Of a stretch of DNA of 64,000 bases, positions 48,778 through 56,538 are shown in pieces. A program made the position numbers and the translations under genes. The stretch's first letter is position 1, and the number at the start of each line of letters is the position of its first letter. A model generated the notes under the pieces. It made no database searches, was not told the origin of the DNA, and saw only the letters and a list, made by a program, of their open reading frames with translations. The DNA is taken from the NCBI RefSeq assembly GCF_027571385.1, contig NZ_CP085636.1, forward strand, positions 2,232,001-2,296,000, given 5' to 3'. The DNA is from Shewanella sp. MTB7. GTDB lineage: Bacteria; Pseudomonadota; Gammaproteobacteria; Enterobacterales; Shewanellaceae.

Positions 48778-48823
48778 AGCTGAATTAGAGCTTGGAAATG
48801 ACACTAAATGATATTTATTGGTT

Positions 48824-50080
48824 TTATGCTCCTTTTCGTTTATGTGCAATGCCAATAATAATTAACCCTGGCCAGAATAGGTAGACAAGGATTTCGAGAT
48901 TTTCACCTAAAGTGTAAATACACAGTTGTAGCAATAGCGCTACTGAGGATGCTGCGATAATTGATTTAAACATCTCTCGAGAGAATGTTATTAAGCTAAA
49001 TATAAGTGGAATTGCTAATGCTAGAGCTCCGGCAAGTCCTTTTACGAATAATAAACCATACCAAGTATGATGTGAGCCGATGTGCATATATTCAACCAAA
49101 TGCGGACCTCGTTCTACTATTCCATGTCCCCATACAAGTGCTTCATTAGCCCAACGATCTAGTGCTATCTGGCTCAGATGCTCTCTAACTCGAGTAGAAC
49201 CTGCTCTTGCTGATTTAATCGCTGCGATAATCATTTCTATTTTCTCGGTCACATGTGTACCTAAAAGGCCAAGTATAAGTACGGTAGGAGAGGCTAAGAA
49301 ATAGAGCAAAGGCGACTTGTGCCAACGGATAAAGGTAAAGTAACAAAGTAAAAAAATATAACAGGCAATAGCTAATCTTGATTGCGATATTAATACCATA
49401 ACAAGACTACCTAAGAGGCCATATACTTTATAACGGGTGGTTTTTTCTTGTATTGCAAAATTAAAGAAGAGATTCCCCATCATTCCTAAAGCTGGAGCCC
49501 AAGGGGTAAATAGTCGCCACCTAGGGGTACCACTACCGGGGTCTATTTCATATAAACTGACGCTAAAAAATTCAGGGCCGGGGCCACCGATAATACTCAA
49601 CGGAGAAACATATAAGGTACTAGGTAGGCCAACAAGCCAAGCTAAAATACAGAAAGGGAGAATAATGAGTGTATGCTTGCAGACAATACAGGATGCGCGA
49701 TAAATAAGTTCTGGACGAATATTCAATGAACCTATTAAGGGGAATATTGCAAATAGAGCCCAACCTTTTGCCCAACCTATGCTAGATTTGATTAATTTAG
49801 CTATTCCTAACTCATACTCAAAATGAGCAATGACTAGTGCGATAAGCATGATTAACATTCCAGCTATCCAATCAAACTGTGCTGTTGATGTGATATAGTT
49901 TTCTTTATCGTAGATAAAGCGCCTTGTCATTCTGAGGAACAGTACCCATCCTACTACGGGACCAACTATATATAGTGCGCCTAATAACCAGAAGACGTAG
50001 GTATAGGTTATACTGTACCAGATTAGTTTTTCGTCTGAATTCATTAGTGAAGTATCTGCTTTGAAGTTACCGCAACTCAT
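48824..50080 (-). CDS. wzy: O-antigen ligase/polymerase-like membrane protein (Wzy)
   Basis: A 418-aa protein with about 11-12 hydrophobic segments and a large loop near residues 280-335 (ARAGSTRVREHLSQI, WGHGIVERGPHLVEYMHIGS HHTWY region). The Wzy_C/WaaL-type pattern of an Arg in SQSRLAIACYIF followed by the loop GHG...HHTWYG...GLAG is clear. GAGGAGC precedes the ATG. It lies between the chain-length protein and Wzx, so it is most likely the polymerase of the second polysaccharide rather than a lipid A core ligase. Confidence 0.83.
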   Translation of the reverse strand: MSCGNFKADTSLMNSDEKLIWYSITYTYVFWLLGALYIVGPVVGWVLFLRMTRRFIYDKENYITSTAQFDWIAGMLIMLIALVIAHFEYELGIAKLIKSSIGWAKGWALFAIFPLIGSLNIRPELIYRASCIVCKHTLIILPFCILAWLVGLPSTLYVSPLSIIGGPGPEFFSVSLYEIDPGSGTPRWRLFTPWAPALGMMGNLFFNFAIQEKTTRYKVYGLLGSLVMVLISQSRLAIACYIFLLCYFTFIRWHKSPLLYFLASPTVLILGLLGTHVTEKIEMIIAAIKSARAGSTRVREHLSQIALDRWANEALVWGHGIVERGPHLVEYMHIGSHHTWYGLLFVKGLAGALALAIPLIFSLITFSREMFKSIIAASSVALLLQLCIYTLGENLEILVYLFWPGLIIIGIAHKRKGA

Positions 50081-50094
50081 GCATAGCTCCTCAT

Positions 50095-51501
50095 TTACGT
50101 CATTAATATTTTCTGAAGTATTGGTTTTCTAACCCAGAGAATACTCAGTCCTGCTAGACAAAAAAGTGATGATAAAATTCCACCAAGTATTGCTAATATG
50201 ACTACTAAGTTATTGGAATTTTTAGGAAATGTTGGCGGGGAAAGAAGTTGTATTAAGGGGTATGCTGAATATATATCTGCTTTCCCTATATCCATTTTGG
50301 CTATTGCGGAGGTGAATACAGCTGTTGCAAGCTGATGTCGACGATGTAAGTCTTGAAGTTTAGCTGCATCATTATTACTATTTTTTAGCCTGGTTTCCCA
50401 TGTAATTATTTGTGCTGATAATGTATTGATTTCTTGGCTCAGCCCAGCACCATCAATTTCTAGAGAGAGCAGCTGTTTCATTAGCAGTGCTCGGCCATCA
50501 AGATCATCTGCTGAGAGTTTTAACATTAACGAGTCATCTTGATATCCTACTAGCTCTTTACAGCGTTTTCTTAAAGCTTTAAAGAGATTCTCTTGTTGTT
50601 GTGTTTGAGTCATGACCTGAGGATGTTTTTCTCCATATCGACCAGAGTATTCAGCTAAGGTTGTGGTCGTTTGAGTGTAGGTAACCAAGAGTTGTTGATA
50701 GAGTTGATCATTTTTTAATTTTAGTAAGTCGGAGGCTTGCTTAGTGTTAAGGGATAAATGAGTTTCAAGCATTTTTTGGCTGGCTATCACTCCTTGTAGT
50801 TTCGACACCATATTAACTTTATTTTGTCTTAGCCTCTCTATGATAAGGGCGATCTCTTTAAATTGTTCCAGAGAAACCAAACCTATTTTAGATTGAAAGT
50901 TGAGGATTTCCTCCTGACTTTTACTTACCTTTTTTGAAAAGCTATTCATACTCACTTTTACACCATTTTCTCTCTGTAGTACTTCATCATTTCTTAATTC
51001 CGAAAGTAGGGCTTGGAGACTGTGATAGTGTGCCCATGCAATGTCTTGAGCTTCTTGCGCTGTCTTTCCTGAAATAGTGAATTCTATTAGTCCTGTTTGG
51101 TTTGGTAATTTAAGCTTGGGCTCTCTCATGGCGCCCTGAGAAATATCTATTGATTGGGCTGCATAGTTTATTAGAATTTCGCTTTTTGATAATGCTTTAT
51201 AATTTTCTCTAGGATCGATAGATGTGCTTGTATATGGTGAGGTACTGGTACTGGTTGCGTGACCTAAAGTTTCTAGGCTTATTAAAGTTCCAGTTCCTGC
51301 ACCAGGTAAAATGAGTGTCCATTTACTTTCGAAATTAGTTGAAGAGAATGTTAGCGTTAAAATAACGAGTGTCCAGATAAAGGTTAATGCACCTAGAGCT
51401 GTTTTGATGTACACCCAACGACGAGCGTCTATTGTTAAGCTACTTCCTTTTATTGCTGCACGTTTAAGCCAGAGTAGTTGGCTGTGGTGATGTTTTCTCA
51501 T
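50095..51501 (-). CDS. Polysaccharide co-polymerase / chain-length protein (Wzz domain, no kinase)
   Basis: A 468-aa inner-membrane protein. One membrane helix is at about residues 30-50 (WVYIKTALGALTFIWTLVIL). A long periplasmic, coiled-coil-rich region follows (about 55-430), and the second helix LVVILAILGGILSSLFCLAG is near the C-terminus. The periplasmic part contains GLIEFTISGKTAQEAQDIA, typical of Wzc/GumC PCP proteins. The cytoplasmic tyrosine kinase domain is absent: the protein ends about 20 residues after the last helix and no Walker motif exists. Export control therefore cannot use Wzc-type autophosphorylation unless a kinase is encoded elsewhere. Confidence 0.85.
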   Translation of the reverse strand: MRKHHHSQLLWLKRAAIKGSSLTIDARRWVYIKTALGALTFIWTLVILTLTFSSTNFESKWTLILPGAGTGTLISLETLGHATSTSTSPYTSTSIDPRENYKALSKSEILINYAAQSIDISQGAMREPKLKLPNQTGLIEFTISGKTAQEAQDIAWAHYHSLQALLSELRNDEVLQRENGVKVSMNSFSKKVSKSQEEILNFQSKIGLVSLEQFKEIALIIERLRQNKVNMVSKLQGVIASQKMLETHLSLNTKQASDLLKLKNDQLYQQLLVTYTQTTTTLAEYSGRYGEKHPQVMTQTQQQENLFKALRKRCKELVGYQDDSLMLKLSADDLDGRALLMKQLLSLEIDGAGLSQEINTLSAQIITWETRLKNSNNDAAKLQDLHRRHQLATAVFTSAIAKMDIGKADIYSAYPLIQLLSPPTFPKNSNNLVVILAILGGILSSLFCLAGLSILWVRKPILQKILMT

Positions 51502-51520
51502 AGCAAACCCTCGGCTTAAC

Positions 51521-52783
51521 TTAAAATATACCTAATAGTGTTGCTGGTAGAATAATTTCAGTGATGGTACGTGCGATTTCTCGTAGGTTAGTCACGTCAG
51601 AATCGAAACAGGCGATACCATCACCAGGTAGTAATATAGGATTCATATCTGGTTGCCATGAATGGGCTATTAGCTTATCAATAGAGCGTTCAACTACATC
51701 AATTTTTTGGGTAAGCGGATTTTTTGTAATCAACATGACATGTCTGCTGGCATTAGTGCTTTGTGCTCCACCTACGCAATTACCGCCAATGACACCAGTC
51801 AGTAACCGGGTTCCATACGGGAATCGAGTTGCTTCAGTGTCCACTGCTGATTGCGAGTTACTGCTGGCAGGTTGAGTTAGATTAGAGATAAAAACTCGAA
51901 TACCAGGAGGTGTGATCTGTGATGGTCTAGCAAGTGAGTCATCAAAGTGGGTATTTTGTGGAACGTGAATATGATCTTCTGCCATCAAAATAAGGTGGGG
52001 AACAGGCTCTCCGTTAAGCACACCAGTGAGATCAACTTCAATAATATGACGTCCTCTGGTGATCTGTATCTTGCTGATGTTAGCATCAGGGCTAATGCCG
52101 CCAGAGGCTTTTAATGCCATATATATACTTCTTCCTGCAGCTTGATCGCCAGAATGTCCACCATCATCATCACTTATTTCAGTATCTGATTTACGATTGA
52201 TACTATGAAGGCCTGGTTCGAACACCGCACCAGAGACGCTAATTTGAATAGGAGCCCACCTTAATGGCATGATGCTGAGTCTTATTGCACCATCAATCAT
52301 TAATTCCTCATCGATTAGTAACTGCTTTACGCTGGTTTTGAGAGATGAGATTGATACTCCCTGAGCTTTCAATGCTGGAAGATAAGGAAGGTAAATGAAG
52401 CCGTCGGCGTTGACTTCAACTTCCCCGCTAAATTCATCTCCATTTAATATATTAACACTGAGTCGATCACCAATAGACAGAAGTGGTGTGTTAAATAGCG
52501 TGGTAAATAAAGTATAGGATGAAAGTGTTTCTATTGTGCTATTTGCTTGTTTATTATCCTCTTTGGTAGTTGAAGGTTTGCCTCTTCTATAGGGAATTGT
52601 ATTTCCATAATAGTGGCAGTTTTTCTGTGCTGTACTGTTTTGACCTTGCTTGAGCTTTTGGTTTGTATCATCATTTTTACATAGGTTTTCTAAGTGATAG
52701 ATGTTGGGAGTAATGCAAGCTGATAAGCTGAGTAGGCCGCTCAATAGGAGCGCTTTCGAGAAAACGATGTAAGTTGGCTTCAT
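51521..52783 (-). CDS. wza: Outer-membrane polysaccharide export lipoprotein (Wza-like)
   Basis: A 420-aa lipoprotein. The signal ends in LLSGLLSLSAC with the lipobox Cys at residue 22. The Poly_export domain is LLSIGDRLSVNILNGDEFSG through GEVEVNADGFIYLPYLPALK, followed by SLBB-type domains (ISVSGAVFEPGLHSINRK and a second at the C-terminal half). It forms the outer-membrane channel for the polymer, working with the PCP protein encoded just downstream (19 bp). The Ser/Thr/Asn-rich insert around residues 45-80 is unusual. Confidence 0.9.
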   Translation of the reverse strand: MKPTYIVFSKALLLSGLLSLSACITPNIYHLENLCKNDDTNQKLKQGQNSTAQKNCHYYGNTIPYRRGKPSTTKEDNKQANSTIETLSSYTLFTTLFNTPLLSIGDRLSVNILNGDEFSGEVEVNADGFIYLPYLPALKAQGVSISSLKTSVKQLLIDEELMIDGAIRLSIMPLRWAPIQISVSGAVFEPGLHSINRKSDTEISDDDGGHSGDQAAGRSIYMALKASGGISPDANISKIQITRGRHIIEVDLTGVLNGEPVPHLILMAEDHIHVPQNTHFDDSLARPSQITPPGIRVFISNLTQPASSNSQSAVDTEATRFPYGTRLLTGVIGGNCVGGAQSTNASRHVMLITKNPLTQKIDVVERSIDKLIAHSWQPDMNPILLPGDGIACFDSDVTNLREIARTITEIILPATLLGIF

Positions 52784-52855
52784 GATAGCGACTCCATGAT
52801 TTGTGTAGCTAATAGAAAAGTTTTCGGGTAATTGTCAGGTAATCTTAGCCTGAGG

Positions 52856-53197
52856 TTATTGTTCACATATATGTTCGATTGCGGCAGTTTTATCTTCATA
52901 AATCTCGAATACATGGTGTAAACGAGTGAGTTCTATTAACGCCCTAACCCCCGCGCTTGGTGAGAGCAAAACGATCTCCCCTGCTTTTTTCTGGGTAAGT
53001 TTGAGTGCGGAGACGAGAACGGATAAACCACTTGAATCGATATACTCAACTTGATGAAGATCTAACACAAGTTTATTGCTACCGGTTTCAATTTGTTGAG
53101 TTATGGCAGCTCTGAGAGTGGGTGTTTGGGTGATCACCATCTCTTTAGGAAGTGTCACTAAGCATGCATTATTGAGTGCTAAAGGGGAGAATGTCAT
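52856..53197 (-). CDS. STAS-domain anti-sigma factor antagonist (SypA/RsbV-like)
   Basis: A 113-aa single STAS domain. The phosphorylatable Ser is in LDLHQVEYIDSSGLSVLVSAL. AAGGAGC precedes the ATG. It is first in the transcript of the export and assembly genes. In Vibrio fischeri the first gene of the syp polysaccharide locus (sypA) is also a STAS protein whose phosphorylation state controls the phenotype. The HATPase at 53453-53845 and the PP2C protein at 53943-55259 would be its kinase and phosphatase. Confidence 0.88.
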   Translation of the reverse strand: MTFSPLALNNACLVTLPKEMVITQTPTLRAAITQQIETGSNKLVLDLHQVEYIDSSGLSVLVSALKLTQKKAGEIVLLSPSAGVRALIELTRLHHVFEIYEDKTAAIEHICEQ

Positions 53198-53279
53198 ATA
53201 AAGCTCCTTAGAAAATCATATTTATTTTTAAACGGTTAACGAATTATCTTACTGATTAATTTGCTGTTAAACAGTTATT

Positions 53280-53294
53280 GCATAAGTCGAGCCA
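53280..53294 (-). promoter_or_regulatory. Sigma-54 promoter candidate B
   Basis: On the - strand: TGGCTCGACTTATGC, with GG and GC at the right distance and C-G at the expected places after TGG. Predicted start about 70 bp before the STAS ATG at 53197. The ATGCA-N3-TGCAA site lies 84 bp upstream. Confidence 0.65.
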
Positions 53295-53312
53295 AACTTT
53301 AAGGTGCTGAAA

Positions 53313-53342
53313 AGTATAGTTAAATATGTTTTTAACTATACT
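53313..53342 (-). terminator. AT-rich perfect hairpin between HATPase and STAS genes
   Basis: AGTATAGTTAAA / TTTAACTATACT, a perfect 12-bp stem with a 6-nt loop. On the - strand it is followed by TTTT. It may end the phosphatase-HATPase transcript just before promoter B. The low GC of the stem makes it weak, and protein binding is an alternative. Confidence 0.45.
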
Positions 53343-53377
53343 GATAATTATTAATGATTCAGAATGTGAAAGTTGCG

Positions 53378-53390
53378 ATGCAGAATGCAA
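53378..53390. promoter_or_regulatory. ATGCA-N3-TGCAA, activator site candidate
   Basis: ATGCAGAATGCAA followed by AG. One base away from the perfect TTGCA-N3-TGCAA palindrome seen at three other places, located 84 bp upstream of promoter B. Confidence 0.5.
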
Positions 53391-53452
53391 AGAGAAAAGT
53401 GGCGAGTAAAAGTAGCGTTGAGTAAAGTTGGAACTAAGAAAGTCTCGGCTCG

Positions 53453-53845
53453 CTAACTCCTTAAAAGACTTAGCCTTAGATGTGTACCCGCAACTGAAGA
53501 TTGAAACCTCACCAGATCCATCCAATGTTGTATGATCCACAATCCTCGGCCGGAGAGTGATAAGGGAGGGGGACATGAGACCTCTTCATTTAGGGAGATG
53601 AAAGGAGAATTGTCCATTAGGTCTATGGTGATCAGGTCACTATTACAATGTAAAATGATGATGATCTCTTCGAGTTGGCTATTTGTGTGCTCAAGCACAT
53701 TGGATAATGCCTCCAAAACACAAGTAATGACTTTAAATCTCTGCTGGGGATGAACATTATTCTGTGCTAGAAACCGTTCAAATTCTGTACATAACAAATT
53801 ACTATTCAATACATGCTGTGACACATTTAATTTAATACTATTCAT
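53453..53845 (-). CDS. HATPase anti-sigma-like serine kinase (RsbW-like)
   Basis: A 130-aa GHKL-type ATPase of the RsbW/SpoIIAB kind. The N-box is in CVLEALSNVLEHTN, the second ATP motif in LMDNSPFISL, and the last in LSGRGLWIIQHWMD. The ATG at 53845 is behind GGGGG; an in-frame ATG at 53863 is less well placed. It should phosphorylate the STAS protein and thereby oppose the PP2C phosphatase encoded upstream. No sigma-B-like factor is seen nearby, so the switch probably controls a non-sigma target. Confidence 0.85.
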   Translation of the reverse strand: MNSIKLNVSQHVLNSNLLCTEFERFLAQNNVHPQQRFKVITCVLEALSNVLEHTNSQLEEIIIILHCNSDLITIDLMDNSPFISLNEEVSCPPPLSLSGRGLWIIQHWMDLVRFQSSVAGTHLRLSLLRS

Positions 53846-53942
53846 ATATCCCCCGTGAGGCATTTTTACATTTTAAAGAACTTGAAATGTCTAGCGTGAC
53901 ATCTTGTTTTTCATACTGCTATTAACTTTATCGTGATTTAAA

Positions 53943-55259
53943 TCAGTAGGTTGGAGTTGGGTTGGGTTCGGTGGCCCTTGGTGTAATTTGATTTGTAATG
54001 GAATTGAAGCTCAGTTTTTCGACATCATAGTCTGTATTAGAAAGTGTCGAATGTTGTGCTAATTCTGATGTCGAAATTATCATCATAGATATATCATCTT
54101 GAGGCTTCTTTTGCTGCCAGAGTTCTAATGAATGACATAGGTGATGCAACAAAGCTTCAGGTTTAAGCTGGTGGGCTTGATCACAGGTTTTGATTAATCG
54201 ACATAGACCGAATTCGCCAAATTTAGGGTGGCGACATTCATATAATCCATCTGAGTAGAGCATGAGGTGTTGATGGCTGTTTAGGATTAGAACATTATTT
54301 TGATATTGATGTTGATTATCGATGCCTAAAGGTAACCCTGCATCTAATGTCATTAATGAAGCCCCACTTTCATCAAGCAGTATGGGTTGAGGATGCCCCG
54401 CTAACGTGAGTTTTACTTTACCAGTAAACGTGTTAGCAACACCGAGTATTAGGGTTGCAAACCGGCCAGTGTTTTCAGGATCTTCAAAATCTCTATTAAG
54501 TTGATTAACGATTAAAGCCGGATTTAAACTTTCCCAGTGGCAGCTGCTACAACTAAGTTGTTGCGCTAGAGTGAAGCTTTGCATGGAAGCTGCGATACCG
54601 TGTCCAGTGACATCCAACAAGTAAAAACCTATGTGTTCTCGATCAATATTGATGCATTGAAAGATATCGCCAGCAAGTTCTTGTGCCGGTTTAAAGCGGG
54701 TAGCTAGATGCCATTGATTGATAAGTTGCCCGGAAGAGGGCAGATGTGAACCTTGTAACTGAGCTGCACTTTTTAGATCATCTTGAATCTGTTCAAGATA
54801 TGCATGCTCCTTATTGAGAGCTGTATTGAGTTTATGATTTTTATCCGTGAGTCTGCGCTGCAGATTTACGATTCTCGCAGCAGCTAATATTCTCACCTTT
54901 AGTACACTGGGAATAAATGGCTTAGAGAGAAAATCATCGGCTCCGGATTCTATTCCAACAACAATATGCTCAGCTAAGCTATTGGCTGTTAACAGTATAA
55001 TGTAAGGAGGAAGCGTTAAACTTTTAAGGTATAAACAAAGTTCTGGTCCAGTTAACCCAGGCATTCTCCAGTCACTGATGACGATATCAACAGCTTGTTT
55101 AGGGTATTGTATGATTGCTTGTTCTGCACTGCCACAACAGATCACGTTAAGCCCCATACTTGTTAATAGCCCAACAATAAAACAACGCTCACTTTGAGTA
55201 TCCTCTACTACTAAGATCGTTAAATTCTGTGTTTGTTGTTGGAATAAAGTATCAAGCAT
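53943..55259 (-). CDS. Response regulator with PP2C (RsbU/SpoIIE) phosphatase output, SypE-like
   Basis: About 438 aa from the ATG at 55259 (AGGAAA upstream). The receiver domain is at about residues 13-130 with phospho-Asp in IVISDWRMPG (about D63) and Lys in FLSKPF. A coiled-coil linker at about 150-185 follows. The PP2C domain has PAQELAGDIFQ and LLDVTGHGIAASMQS with the metal Asp residues, and ends in KPQDDISMMI. A longer frame from 55328 would run through the sigma-54 promoter and is rejected. It probably dephosphorylates the STAS protein in response to phosphorelay input. In V. fischeri SypE, kinase and phosphatase are in one protein; here they are split. Confidence 0.88.
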   Translation of the reverse strand: MLDTLFQQQTQNLTILVVEDTQSERCFIVGLLTSMGLNVICCGSAEQAIIQYPKQAVDIVISDWRMPGLTGPELCLYLKSLTLPPYIILLTANSLAEHIVVGIESGADDFLSKPFIPSVLKVRILAAARIVNLQRRLTDKNHKLNTALNKEHAYLEQIQDDLKSAAQLQGSHLPSSGQLINQWHLATRFKPAQELAGDIFQCINIDREHIGFYLLDVTGHGIAASMQSFTLAQQLSCSSCHWESLNPALIVNQLNRDFEDPENTGRFATLILGVANTFTGKVKLTLAGHPQPILLDESGASLMTLDAGLPLGIDNQHQYQNNVLILNSHQHLMLYSDGLYECRHPKFGEFGLCRLIKTCDQAHQLKPEALLHHLCHSLELWQQKKPQDDISMMIISTSELAQHSTLSNTDYDVEKLSFNSITNQITPRATEPNPTPTY

Positions 55260-55298
55260 TAGATGTTTCCTTGAAGAATACTTGTAGTAACTAAAAAA

Positions 55299-55313
55299 GC
55301 AACTACTGTGCCA
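55299..55313 (-). promoter_or_regulatory. Sigma-54 promoter A (strong match)
   Basis: On the - strand TGGCACAGTAGTTGC, a nearly perfect TGGCAC-N5-TTGC -24/-12 promoter. The expected start is about 28 bp before the phosphatase ATG at 55259, leaving room for its AGGAAA site. The palindrome TTGCA-N3-TGCAA lies 88 bp upstream. Confidence 0.85.
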
Positions 55314-55400
55314 TACTTTTTTCCCCACCTTATATCTGTTGATTTAATTGTATTAATTAAACTATTTTTGATTAGGTATTATTTTTTAAGTGATATTTCT

Positions 55401-55413
55401 TTGCAAAATGCAA
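55401..55413. promoter_or_regulatory. Palindrome TTGCA-N3-TGCAA, activator site candidate
   Basis: TTGCAAAATGCAA in the divergent control region. It sits 88 bp from promoter A and about 150 bp from promoter E, so it could serve both. Confidence 0.6.
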
Positions 55414-55501
55414 TGAGGTCCACATCTTGAAAATAGGTGATTACGTAACTAAACTTATTAGACGAGTTGATAATTTTATTTTAGCAATCAAACATTTGAA
55501 A

Positions 55502-55529
55502 TGTACTTAGGTCAATAGTGATAAGTACA
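55502..55529. promoter_or_regulatory. Inverted repeat TGTACTTA-N12-TAAGTACA
   Basis: A perfect 8-bp inverted repeat with 12-bp spacing, 36 bp upstream of promoter E and distinct from the TTGCA motif. Possible operator of a second, unidentified regulator. Confidence 0.45.
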
Positions 55530-55564
55530 CCATGGAAGTCATCAATTGGGTTGGCGACTTTAAA

Positions 55565-55579
55565 TGGCATAGGCTTTGC
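55565..55579 (+). promoter_or_regulatory. Sigma-54 promoter E for the sensor operon
   Basis: TGGCATAGGCTTTGC, with TGGCA at -24 and TTGC at -12 in correct spacing. The predicted start is about 25 bp before the GTG start of the PhnD-like gene, with AAGGAG at 55605-55610 between them. Confidence 0.7.
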
Positions 55580-55617
55580 GTAGTAATGGGAAATCATTAT
55601 TGCTAAGGAGATGCAAA

Positions 55618-56538
55618 GTGAAGATATTAATATTGTCGAATAAGGTGACTCTTTCAATGTTGTTATTAAGTGTTAGCTGTATGGGGCTTAGTCAAGGTAT
55701 TGATATTAAAGAGGAAATAAACGAATTTAATGAGCCGGTGGTACTGGTGTTTGGTATTGTGCCTCAACAAGCGGCGAGTACTCTGGCTCGTTTATGGTCT
55801 CCTGTTTTTGAGCAGTTGTCTCAAAATGCGAATTTTCAATTGCGTTTTGCTACAGCGCGCGATATTCCCACTTTTGAAAAAAGGCTTGCTTTGGGGGAGT
55901 ACGATGTTGCGTATATGAACCCATATCACTATACGGTTTTCCATGATTCAGTTGGTTATCAAGCTTTAGTGAAACAGAAGGACAAAAAAATCAAAGGGAT
56001 TATTGTCGTGAGGAAAGACTCACCTATTCAATCACTAGCGGAGTTAGACGGTAAGAAGGTCGCTTTTCCTGCTCCCGCCGCGTTTGCAGCCAGTGTTTTA
56101 CCTAGGGCAAACCTTAAACTTGAAGGTATAGAAGCGGAAGTTAAGTACGTTGGCTCACATGATTCGGTTTATCTTGCCGTTGCTCAAAATCTTGTTGATG
56201 CCGGAGGAGGAGTAAAGCGAACCTTTAACACCATGGATGAATCGACGTCAGATCAACTACGGGTTTTGTGGGGGACTCCAGGTTATACCCCCCATGCGAT
56301 AGCTATCCATCCAAGAGTTCCTTCTGCAATCGTTAATGAACTGAAACGACGCCTTGTCGCGTTAGCATCTTCACCTGAAGGGCGTGAAGTGCTAAATAAA
56401 TTAAGATTTAACAGCTTTGAACCTGCACTTGATAGTGATTGGGATGATGTTAGAGCATTAGGTTTAGGTGAATTTTCTAAACCTTTGGCTAATTCTGAGC
56501 AAGATCAGACTGATATTACTCCGATTGGAGCGCGCTAG
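55618..56538 (+). CDS. PhnD-like periplasmic substrate-binding protein (sensor partner)
   Basis: About 306 aa from the GTG at 55618, preceded by AAGGAG at the right distance. It starts with a signal peptide (NKVTLSMLLLSVSCMGLSQG). The body is a PhnD/type 2 periplasmic-binding fold: VFGIVPQQAASTLARLWSPV, GEYDVAYMNPYHYTVFH, GIIVVRKDSPIQSLAELDGK and AFPAPAAFAASVLPRANL. No phosphonate permease or ATPase genes are nearby. Its stop overlaps the GTG start of the histidine kinase (TAGTG), so it most likely binds a ligand and passes the signal to that kinase. The ligand may be a phosphonate, phosphate ester or another small anion. Confidence 0.87.
   Translation: MKILILSNKVTLSMLLLSVSCMGLSQGIDIKEEINEFNEPVVLVFGIVPQQAASTLARLWSPVFEQLSQNANFQLRFATARDIPTFEKRLALGEYDVAYMNPYHYTVFHDSVGYQALVKQKDKKIKGIIVVRKDSPIQSLAELDGKKVAFPAPAAFAASVLPRANLKLEGIEAEVKYVGSHDSVYLAVAQNLVDAGGGVKRTFNTMDESTSDQLRVLWGTPGYTPHAIAIHPRVPSAIVNELKRRLVALASSPEGREVLNKLRFNSFEPALDSDWDDVRALGLGEFSKPLANSEQDQTDITPIGAR

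Noticed and set aside
53256..53576. 106-codon open frame on the - strand overlapping the HATPase gene
   Set aside because: Different frame from the HATPase, which has clear motifs; its non-overlapping part covers the proposed promoter and hairpin.
55259..55328. Extended N-terminus of the receiver-PP2C protein
   Set aside because: It would be encoded across the strong sigma-54 promoter, and the ATG at 55259 has a good ribosome site and starts next to the receiver fold.
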